Both the position numbers and the translations under genes were made by a program. 64,000 nt of DNA from Paenibacillus phoenicis. Lineage in GTDB: Bacteria; Bacillota; Bacilli; Paenibacillales; Paenibacillaceae. Location of the stretch: positions 2,170,001 to 2,234,000 of the forward strand of contig NZ_JAYERP010000001.1 of assembly GCF_034718895.1 (NCBI RefSeq), written 5' to 3'. Below are positions 17,945 to 25,276 of this stretch, piece by piece; within the stretch, counting starts at the first letter, position 1, and each line of letters starts with the position of its first letter. The notes under the pieces are model-generated. The model had not been told where the DNA came from, searched no databases, and saw nothing but the letters and a program-made list of their open reading frames with translations.

Positions 17945-18850
17945 TTAAGCCTTGACGGCGCCCAGCGTCATCCCATCTACGAAGTAACGCTGCAAGAACG
18001 GATAAACGATCAAGATCGGTACCGTTACAACGATAGTGATCGCCATTTTGATGGATTCCGGCGATACCTGAGCCATCTGATTCGCCATATCGTTGGCGTT
18101 GATCATTCTTGCGCCTTGGTTGGTGCTTTGTAAAATTTTCATCAACTCATATTGAAGCGTCGTCAAATGCGCTTTGTTCCCGTTGTACAGATAAGTGTCG
18201 AACCAAGAGTTCCATTGGCCTACCGCCAGGAACAAGGCGATGGTCGCCAGTACCGGCTTACAGAGCGGCAGAATCACTTTGTAGTAAATCGTGAAGTCGT
18301 TGGCTCCGTCCAGCTTGGCAGATTCCTGCAATGCATACGGCAACCCGTCGATAAAGGAACGGATAACGAACACGTTAAACGCGCTGACAACGCCCGGTAA
18401 GATGTAAATCCAGAACGTGCCGATCAAATCGAGATGGCGCATCAGCATGTAGGTTGGAACCAAACCGCCGGAGAAGTACATCGTCAACGCCAGGAAGGTG
18501 GATACAAACTTCCGGGATTTGAAATCCGGCCGGCTTAGCGTATAGGCCAGCATTGAGGCGCTGATCAAGCCAAGCACGGTCCCAAGAACCGTCCGGTAAA
18601 TCGTAATTTTAAAGCCGGTAATCAGGCTGGAATAATTAAAGATCGTTTTATAGTTCTCCAAAGTGAATTCCCGCGGCCAGATGTAAATGCCGCCTCGAAC
18701 CGTATCGGTGGAATCATTAAAGGAGATCGCCAACACGTTCAGGAAAGGATACAACGTGATGACCAAAATGACGCTCATGAGAATGATGTTGCAAATGTTG
18801 AAGATTTTATCGCCCCGCGTATCATTAAAGCCTCTGCTTGAACTTGCCAT
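17945..18850 (-). CDS. Carbohydrate ABC transporter permease (LplC type)
   Basis: A 301-residue inner-membrane permease with six predicted helices and the EAA-loop signature ESAKLDGANDFTIYYKVILPLCKP near residue 195, which contacts the ATPase. The C-terminus RYFVDGMTLGAVKA is typical of LplC-like partners. The frame is open upstream to 19153, but that stretch overlaps the other permease gene; the ATG at 18850 with GGGAGAAGGGCG before it gives the normal family length. It pairs with the LplB-type permease 17 bases upstream. No ATPase gene is in the operon. Confidence 0.93.
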   Translation of the reverse strand: MASSSRGFNDTRGDKIFNICNIILMSVILVITLYPFLNVLAISFNDSTDTVRGGIYIWPREFTLENYKTIFNYSSLITGFKITIYRTVLGTVLGLISASMLAYTLSRPDFKSRKFVSTFLALTMYFSGGLVPTYMLMRHLDLIGTFWIYILPGVVSAFNVFVIRSFIDGLPYALQESAKLDGANDFTIYYKVILPLCKPVLATIALFLAVGQWNSWFDTYLYNGNKAHLTTLQYELMKILQSTNQGARMINANDMANQMAQVSPESIKMAITIVVTVPILIVYPFLQRYFVDGMTLGAVKA

Positions 18851-18867
18851 CGCCCTTCTCCCTCCCT

Positions 18868-19848
18868 TTACATGATGCTCTCTTTTGTGGTTTTCTTCAT
18901 GATTCCGTTGGCCGTAAGCAGCAGGATGATGCTGACCACGGACGTGAACATACTGATGGCTGTACCATAGGAGAAACGGCTGATATTGATACCGTAGTTC
19001 AGTGCGTACAAGTCCAACACTTCGGAATAGTCGGTGACGAGCGAGTTGCTCAGCTGGAACTGCTTCTCGAACCCGATGCCGATCAAATGGCCGATCGACA
19101 TAATCAGCAGTACCGAAATCGTCGTCCGGATCCCCGGCAGCGTAATGTTCCAAATTTGCCGGAAACGTCCGGCTCCATCGACCCGTGCCGCTTCGTACAG
19201 CTCTTTATCGATGCCGGTGATCGCTGCCAAATAAATGATGGCGTTCCAACCGGTTTCTTTCCATACGTCGGAAGCGGTTACAATTCCCCAAAACCATTTC
19301 CCTTGGGCCATGAATTGGATGGGTTCGTCAATGATATGCAAGGAAACTAAAATCTCGTTGACGATCCCGCCGTCGATCGAGAGCATTTTCGTCACGATCC
19401 CGGCGACGACTACCCAAGATACAAAGTGCGGAAGGTAGGAAATCGTCTGAACCGTCCGTTTGAAATATTTGCCGCGCAGCTCGTTCAACAACACCGCAAA
19501 GGTGATCGGAATCACGAATCCCGCGACCAGCCCCATAAAGCTCATCGCCAGCGTATTACGGAGGACCAGGTAGAACCGTTCATCCTGGAACAAATCCACG
19601 AAGTTTTTAAATCCAACCCATTTTTGCTCCGAGAAGGATTTCGCCGGCTTATAGTTTTGGAAAGCCATCGTCCATCCCCACACCGGCAGGTAGTTGAATA
19701 CAAACAACCAGATCACGAATGGCATGGACATTAAATATAAGTACTTTTGCTGCAAAATGCTCCGCCAGATACCGGTCTTCCGCTTATTCTGCGGCTTAGG
19801 GGTTGCGCTTACATTTCTGGTTTCAGGCTGAGTTGACAGCGTTTCCAT
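18868..19848 (-). CDS. Carbohydrate ABC transporter permease (LplB type)
   Basis: A 326-residue permease of the LplB type. An N-terminal cytoplasmic segment precedes the first helix (LYLMSMPFVIWLFVFNYLPVWGW), with TM segments following and the EAA loop ELYEAARVDGAGRFRQIWNITLPG near residue 220. The frame opens earlier at 20124 but would run into the kinase gene; the ATG at 19848 has GGGGGGAGAAATCGAG upstream and gives the standard length. It forms the heterodimeric channel with the LplC-type protein downstream. The kinase gene ends 94 bases upstream, so the kinase may be co-transcribed with the transporter. Confidence 0.93.
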   Translation of the reverse strand: METLSTQPETRNVSATPKPQNKRKTGIWRSILQQKYLYLMSMPFVIWLFVFNYLPVWGWTMAFQNYKPAKSFSEQKWVGFKNFVDLFQDERFYLVLRNTLAMSFMGLVAGFVIPITFAVLLNELRGKYFKRTVQTISYLPHFVSWVVVAGIVTKMLSIDGGIVNEILVSLHIIDEPIQFMAQGKWFWGIVTASDVWKETGWNAIIYLAAITGIDKELYEAARVDGAGRFRQIWNITLPGIRTTISVLLIMSIGHLIGIGFEKQFQLSNSLVTDYSEVLDLYALNYGINISRFSYGTAISMFTSVVSIILLLTANGIMKKTTKESIM

Positions 19849-19942
19849 CTCGATTTCTCCCCCCTTGTCTGCTATAGCTTTATGATAAGGGAGGAGCGGC
19901 CGACGAAATACCCGAGAGATTTCAAACAAAACCATATAAAAA

Positions 19943-21727
19943 TTAGAGATTGCCTCCCGCCGGGATCGTAAAGCTGATCTTCGTACCCACTCCATACTCG
20001 CTGACGATCTGTAATCCATGTTCTTCCCCATAGGAGAGGACGAGCCTTTGATGCACGTTACGCAGCCCGATGCGCCCCTGTTCCGGTTCCTTCGTACCGG
20101 AGATAAAGCGCATGACCTCATCAAGCCGCTCCTGGGTCATACCCATTCCGTTATCCTGTACCGACACCCGGACTAATCCTTCGTCCCTTTGGATATTCAC
20201 CTCCACATGGACGCCTTCTTCCTTGTCCTCTACCCCGTGCACGACAGCGTTCTCGACGAGCGGCTGAATGATCAGCGGCGGCACCCGAATAGAGCTGGCT
20301 GCGGGATCAATGGACAAGGTATAAGTTAGCCGGTCCTCATAACGAAACTTCTGAATTTCCAAATAGGAGCTGACCATTTCCAGCTCTTCCTTCAGCGGTG
20401 TGCTTTCCCGGCCGACCTCCAAATTTTTGCGCATCATCTTGCCCAGCAACCGGACCACGTTGGCAATTTCCTTGTCCCCTTTGAGATGAGCGTTCATCCG
20501 GATGGACTCTAAAGCGTTAAACAAAAAATGCGGATTAATCTGGCTGGCCATCATCTTCAGCTTAATCTCGCGTTGGGCTAGCTCCAGGGCATTGTTTTGT
20601 TCTGTTTTCTCCACGACCTGGTCCATCAGCCGGCGGATGCTGTCCACCATGTAGTTGAACTGCCGGGACAACTGTCCGATCTCATCATTCCCGTCGATCC
20701 GCGACACGACGTTCAGGTCCCCTAAGGCCAGACGGTTTAAGTGCCGGCTCAATCGCAGCATCCGGTTGGTCGTCAGGAACGATACGGTGTATACGAACAC
20801 CAGCGCGATCAGCAATACGAGAAGGATAATCAGCAATCCGACAAGGCTTACGGTATTTGCGTCCTTAACAATCGGCTTCGTCGCAAACACGGAAATAAAC
20901 TTCAGACCGTTCATGCTGGATTCCGGGATCAAGGTGTCGATGACGAGATAGGATGGAACTCCTTGGATATCTACCCGAAACGTCCCCTTTTGCTGGGTTC
21001 GCAAGTCGATGCCGTAATCCAAATCCTCCAGCGTTTTACCGACGATCGCCGGGTTATTGGCGGCCACAACATAACCTAAATCATCGGTGATCAGCGTCTC
21101 AAAAGGCTCTTGCTGCAGCATCCGGTTCAGTTCCTCCTGGTTCATGATGACCATGAGTACACCGCTTTTCTTTGTTCCTTTAAAAGAGATCTGCCGAACG
21201 AGACTCAGCCGCTTGACCGGAACCTCCTGATTGTCGTTGATGTAGAACCACCCGATGTCTTTGCTCTTCATCGCTTGCTGGTACCAATACATGCCCTCGA
21301 TTTCCTCGTTCACCGGGATTAATTCCAGGTTGTTGATCAAGGTAGGATTATCGTAATAGAAGCGAATCCCCGAGACTTCACGATAGGTTCTGTCATAAGC
21401 GCGAAAATCATTATAATTGAGATACGATTTGGTCAGCTCTAACACATTGGGATACGTGGTGCTGACGATCTTCTCCAGCCCTTCGTCGAGCATAAAAATA
21501 TCGGAGATATCCATAGGCACACGAAGCATTGCAGCGGTTCGGGTTTTTACCTTTTCGACGTTGTTGGTGGTTTGAGCGATCGCCCGTTCCATGGCTTGAT
21601 TACGAAAGTAAGCGGTTACGGCTACGCCGACAATCAGGACAGGAATCATGACCACGACGATATAGGAAATGAGCAGCTTATGCTTCAGCCGCAAATTATT
21701 GGTGATGCGAATCAGTTTGCTTAACAA
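19943..21727 (-). CDS. YesM-type sensor histidine kinase
   Basis: A membrane sensor kinase of about 594 residues. An N-terminal membrane helix (LLISYIVVVMIPVLIVGVAV) is followed by a large extracellular dCache-like sensor, a second helix near residue 290, a HAMP domain (NRLALGDLNVVSRIDG), the His_kinase dimerisation box with the phospho-accepting histidine in QINPHFLFNALESIRMNA near residue 395, and an HATPase domain with VQDNGMGM. Such kinases normally sit beside a YesN-type AraC response regulator and sense extracellular oligosaccharides, often with the binding protein of the adjacent importer. Here no response regulator is adjacent. A TTG at 21727 with GAGGTGAT just upstream is the better start; a GTG at 21736 is the alternative. 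Confidence 0.92.
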   Translation of the reverse strand: MLSKLIRITNNLRLKHKLLISYIVVVMIPVLIVGVAVTAYFRNQAMERAIAQTTNNVEKVKTRTAAMLRVPMDISDIFMLDEGLEKIVSTTYPNVLELTKSYLNYNDFRAYDRTYREVSGIRFYYDNPTLINNLELIPVNEEIEGMYWYQQAMKSKDIGWFYINDNQEVPVKRLSLVRQISFKGTKKSGVLMVIMNQEELNRMLQQEPFETLITDDLGYVVAANNPAIVGKTLEDLDYGIDLRTQQKGTFRVDIQGVPSYLVIDTLIPESSMNGLKFISVFATKPIVKDANTVSLVGLLIILLVLLIALVFVYTVSFLTTNRMLRLSRHLNRLALGDLNVVSRIDGNDEIGQLSRQFNYMVDSIRRLMDQVVEKTEQNNALELAQREIKLKMMASQINPHFLFNALESIRMNAHLKGDKEIANVVRLLGKMMRKNLEVGRESTPLKEELEMVSSYLEIQKFRYEDRLTYTLSIDPAASSIRVPPLIIQPLVENAVVHGVEDKEEGVHVEVNIQRDEGLVRVSVQDNGMGMTQERLDEVMRFISGTKEPEQGRIGLRNVHQRLVLSYGEEHGLQIVSEYGVGTKISFTIPAGGNL

Positions 21728-21751
21728 TCGGATCACCTCTCACCTAAATGG

Positions 21752-21786
21752 AAATATCCCCTTCGTCAAAGGGAAAGGGGATATTT
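21752..21786 (-). terminator. Inverted repeat between GH31 and kinase genes, possible terminator
   Basis: AAATATCCCCTT (21752-21763) and AAGGGGATATTT (21775-21786) form a perfect 12-base stem with an 11-base loop, 80 bases after the GH31 stop. There is no long T run beyond it, so it may terminate weakly, attenuate, or act as a palindromic operator upstream of the kinase gene. Confidence 0.5.
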
Positions 21787-21865
21787 CAGTTTCCCCGGGC
21801 ACGTACCGTGCGCCGGGGATGCCTGTCACATATTAAATTAAGATGCGATTAAGGTCTAGGACCAA

Positions 21866-24184
21866 TTATTTCAAGGTGATTTGCAGTTCGGTTTTCCCTG
21901 TGAAAGCATCAACTTTTACTGCACCATTGCTGGACAACGCTGCACCTTGCACCGACTCCGCTTCGCCCATGCCGTGCAATGTTACGTAGAACGGTTTGCC
22001 GGCGCCTTCTGCAGTCAGCTTCACAAGCTTACCTTCGCGAACGACCGTAACTTGGAGTTCAGCTTCGCCTTTGGTGTTCCGTACCGTGCGGGATACGGTT
22101 GCCCCGTCTTCGATCGTATACAAGCCAAGCTCAACTTCATTCGCATAGTCGTAATCCGGACGAACGTCGTTTGCCCCCGTCGCCAGAATCGAGTTCGGAC
22201 GAACGAACAGCGGCAAGCTGAAGAAATCATATTTCTCTTTGCGCCATTTGCCGCCTTCCACCGTCTGTCCCGACAGCAAATGCGTCCACTGGCCATCCGG
22301 CAGGTAGTAAGTTACGTCGCCTTGTTCGCTGAACACCGGCGCTACTAGCAGCGAGTCGCCCAGCATATATTGACGGTCCAATGTTTCGGCGGCCGGATCG
22401 TCCGGGAATTCCAGGAACATCGCCCGCATCGTTGGCACTCCTTGCTGCGTCGCTTGAACCGCAATGTCGAACATATACGGCATCAAACGGCATTTCAGCT
22501 TGGTGAAGAACCGGGTTACGTCCACCGCCTCGTCGTCATATGCCCAAGGCACGCGGTACGAACTGCTGCCGTGCAGACGGCTGTGGCTGGACAGCAAGCC
22601 AAAGGCCAGCCAACGCTTGAACACATGCGCCGGAGCCGTGTTCTCAAATCCGCCGATATCGTGGCTCCAGAAGCCGAAGCCGGCGAGACCCAGCGACAAG
22701 CCGCCGCGAAGGCTTTCCGCCATCGACTCATAATCGGCGTAGCAGTCGCCGCCCCAGTGAACCGGGAACTTCTGACCGCCGACGGTTGCCGAACGGGCGA
22801 ACAAGGCGGCTTCATTTTTGCCCAGCTTCTCTTCCAGCACTTCAAAAACAACTTTGTTGTACAGGTACGTGTAGTAATTGTGCATTTTCACTGGATCGGA
22901 GCCATCGTGATACACGACATCCGTCGGAATCCGTTCGCCGAAGTCGGTCTTGAAGCAGTCGACACCCATATCGACCAGCTCCCGCAGATATCCGGCAAAC
23001 CATTCGCAAGCCGCCGGATTCGTGAAGTCCACCAGCGCCATGCCCGGTTGCCACAAGTTCCATTGCCATACGTCGCCGTTTGGTTTTTTCACCAGGTAGC
23101 CGTTCTTCTTGCCTTCCTCAAACAGACGGGAACGCTGTCCAATATACGGGTTGATCCAAACGCAGATTTTCAGCCCTTTCTCCTTCAGGCGCTTCAGCAT
23201 GCCCACCGGATCCGGGAAGACGCGCTCGTCCCATTTGAAGTCCGTCCAGTGGAATTCGCGCATCCAGAAGCAGTCGAAGTGGAAGACGTGCAGCGGCAAG
23301 TCGCGCTCCGCCATGCCGTCCACGAAGGAGTTAACGGTCGCCTCGTCATAATCGGTCGTAAACGAGGTCGTCAGCCACAAGCCAAAGCTCCACGCCGGAG
23401 GAAGCGAAGGCTTGCCAGTCAAATCGGTATACTTGTTCAGCACATCCTTTGGCTTCGGACCGTCGATCACGAAATACTCAATCGATTCGCCGGGAACACT
23501 AAATTGTACTTTTTTGACTTTTTCCGATGCGACTTCAAACGAAACCGCGCCCGGATCATTTACAAACACACCATATCCTTTATTCGTCACGTAAAAAGGA
23601 ATGTTCTTATAGGACTGCTCAGAGCTCGTCCCGCCGTCCTTGTTCCAGATGTCAACAACTTGACCGTTCTTGAGGAACGAGGTGAAGCGTTCGCCCAAAC
23701 CGTACACCCATTCGCCGACGCGCAGGTCAAGCTCTTCGCGCATATAAGTGTTGCCACCCTTTTCGGTTATATGCGCCATCGATTTGTAGCCGCTGCCGGT
23801 AATCCGATCGTTGCCGCGGAAGAAATCCACGGACCATTGCGGGCCTTTGTTGATGCGGACGCTAAGGCTGCCGCTTTTCAACTCGGCATAGTGCTCGTTC
23901 ACAGTAATCTCGGCATGGTCGCCGCCCTTCGCCAATTCAAAATGCGGACCATGGTCCACCGTCCCGGCAAAATGGATCAGCTTCACGCCAATGACCCCCG
24001 GCAACGGGGAATGGAACTGCATCGTCAGCAATGTCGTATTAATCATATCGCCCCGGCCGCGAAGCGGTGTCGTGGAGGCGGAGGCAATTAAAGTATGATC
24101 TTTTACTTGAAAATCATAGGCCTGTACCGCGGTGGAAAGCGTAAACTCTTCGCGAATCAGCCAGTTACCATCGGTAAACTTCAT
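21866..24184 (-). CDS. yicI: GH31 alpha-xylosidase (YicI type)
   Basis: A 772-residue cytoplasmic alpha-xylosidase of family GH31 that removes alpha-1,6-linked xylose from the non-reducing end of xyloglucan oligosaccharides. It matches E. coli YicI in its key segments: the nucleophile aspartate in DCFKTDFGERIPTDVV near residue 415 and the acid/base aspartate in WGGDCYADYESMAESL near 480, followed by GFGFWSHDIGGFE and SSHSRLHGSSSYRVPW. These discriminate alpha-xylosidases from alpha-glucosidases of the family. Length equals that of YicI. It is divergent from an AraC regulator 134 bases away, and the transporter operon with its kinase follows downstream. A cre-like site overlaps its probable transcription start. 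Confidence 0.95.
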   Translation of the reverse strand: MKFTDGNWLIREEFTLSTAVQAYDFQVKDHTLIASASTTPLRGRGDMINTTLLTMQFHSPLPGVIGVKLIHFAGTVDHGPHFELAKGGDHAEITVNEHYAELKSGSLSVRINKGPQWSVDFFRGNDRITGSGYKSMAHITEKGGNTYMREELDLRVGEWVYGLGERFTSFLKNGQVVDIWNKDGGTSSEQSYKNIPFYVTNKGYGVFVNDPGAVSFEVASEKVKKVQFSVPGESIEYFVIDGPKPKDVLNKYTDLTGKPSLPPAWSFGLWLTTSFTTDYDEATVNSFVDGMAERDLPLHVFHFDCFWMREFHWTDFKWDERVFPDPVGMLKRLKEKGLKICVWINPYIGQRSRLFEEGKKNGYLVKKPNGDVWQWNLWQPGMALVDFTNPAACEWFAGYLRELVDMGVDCFKTDFGERIPTDVVYHDGSDPVKMHNYYTYLYNKVVFEVLEEKLGKNEAALFARSATVGGQKFPVHWGGDCYADYESMAESLRGGLSLGLAGFGFWSHDIGGFENTAPAHVFKRWLAFGLLSSHSRLHGSSSYRVPWAYDDEAVDVTRFFTKLKCRLMPYMFDIAVQATQQGVPTMRAMFLEFPDDPAAETLDRQYMLGDSLLVAPVFSEQGDVTYYLPDGQWTHLLSGQTVEGGKWRKEKYDFFSLPLFVRPNSILATGANDVRPDYDYANEVELGLYTIEDGATVSRTVRNTKGEAELQVTVVREGKLVKLTAEGAGKPFYVTLHGMGEAESVQGAALSSNGAVKVDAFTGKTELQITLK

Positions 24185-24318
24185 GGGTGGAATACCGCCT
24201 TTCTCGTCGCATTGTTTTTCTTATGAAAACGCTCTATACTTGCATTATACTGATACCACTAATATAAAACTAACATTATCAAGCCGAAATATAACACTAT
24301 TTTGATGAGGTGACCTGT
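24185..24318. promoter_or_regulatory. Divergent promoter region with cre-like site, GH31 / AraC
   Basis: On the minus strand a perfect TATAAT lies at 24244-24249 with only a weak -35 (TTAGTT), as expected for an activator-dependent promoter of the GH31 gene. TGAAAACGCTCTAT at 24224-24237, just downstream, matches 11 of 14 positions of the catabolite-repression consensus TGWAARCGYTWNCA, at a place where bound CcpA would block transcription. The plus-strand promoter for the AraC gene is not clear. Confidence 0.45.
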
Positions 24319-25224
24319 ATGGATCAAGCGCTCCGCCGCTCCCTGAAGGAGAGCAAGAGTCACGGCAACGAGCGGCAGCCGTTCGGAACCTATTGGTACC
24401 GCTACGGGCCCGGTGAACATGTGATCGACTGCCATTGGCATGATGAAGCCGAGTTCTTCTATTGCCTTGAAGGCGAAACGCTGTTTCAGGTCGATACAGA
24501 TTACTTCCCGGTTCGGGCTGGGGAAGCGGTGTTTATCGACGGCGGAGACATTCATGCCGCCCATGCGCATGGTGAGCAGGGCTGCGCGTTCTTCTCCCTC
24601 GTGTTTGATACGCAGCTGCTGGCCAGCGTACACTATGATGCGGTCCAGGAGAATCTGGTGCTGCCCTTGCAGGAACGAAAGGCGACGTTTCCCCGCTATA
24701 TCCGGCGCGACACAGCGGCAGACGTTGCTCTTCTGGAGCATATCGTGGCGTTGATGCGCAGCTGCAGCACCGAGTCGCCCGGCTATGAAGGCGCCGTCAA
24801 AGGGCATCTCTTCTTGATGCTGGCGGAGATCGCGGCCACCGGCCGGGCCGTCAACCGTTCCCATAGCAGCAGCCGCAGCGAGTCGTCCAAGATTGACCGG
24901 CTCAAGACGGTCATCCAGCATATCCAGCACAACTACAGCCATCCGATCCGGCTGGCAGAGCTGGCCGCGCTGATTCCGATGAGCGAAGGCCAGTTTTGCC
25001 GCTTCTTCAAGTCGATGACCCGGCAGACGCCGATGGATTACATCAATTCGTACCGGATCCGCCAGGCCGCCGAACTGCTGCGCGATCCGGAACGTAAAAT
25101 CTCCGATATCGCACTGGAGGTCGGCTTCGACAACATCAGCTACTTCATCCGCGTGTTCCGTAAAGCGATGAACTGCTCGCCGTCGGAATTCCGCAAGCGG
25201 CTGCAGGCTTCGGTCGAGGTCTAG
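24319..25224 (+). CDS. AraC family transcriptional regulator (cupin sensor)
   Basis: A 301-residue regulator. The N-terminal cupin has the metal-site-like HWHDEAEFFYCLEG near residue 38 and GDIHAAHAHG. The C-terminal AraC DNA-binding domain covers about residues 195-300, including IRLAELAALIPMSEGQFCRFFKS and DIALEVGFDNISYFIRVFRKAMNCSPSEFR. The frame starts at a GTG (24310), but the ATG at 24319 has GATGAGGTG six bases upstream. It is divergent from the alpha-xylosidase gene and convergent with the GH3 gene, so it is a good candidate for the local activator of alpha-xyloside use. Confidence 0.93.
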   Translation: MDQALRRSLKESKSHGNERQPFGTYWYRYGPGEHVIDCHWHDEAEFFYCLEGETLFQVDTDYFPVRAGEAVFIDGGDIHAAHAHGEQGCAFFSLVFDTQLLASVHYDAVQENLVLPLQERKATFPRYIRRDTAADVALLEHIVALMRSCSTESPGYEGAVKGHLFLMLAEIAATGRAVNRSHSSSRSESSKIDRLKTVIQHIQHNYSHPIRLAELAALIPMSEGQFCRFFKSMTRQTPMDYINSYRIRQAAELLRDPERKISDIALEVGFDNISYFIRVFRKAMNCSPSEFRKRLQASVEV

Positions 25225-25276
25225 GTTCGCTGATTGCGGTTGATTCAATAAGTAATCACAGGAAGTAGCCGTAGGT

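Noticed and set aside
22370-24091. Long open frame (573 codons) on the plus strand
   Set aside because: It is antisense to the GH31 gene, has no ribosome binding site or domain, and reflects codon bias at high GC.
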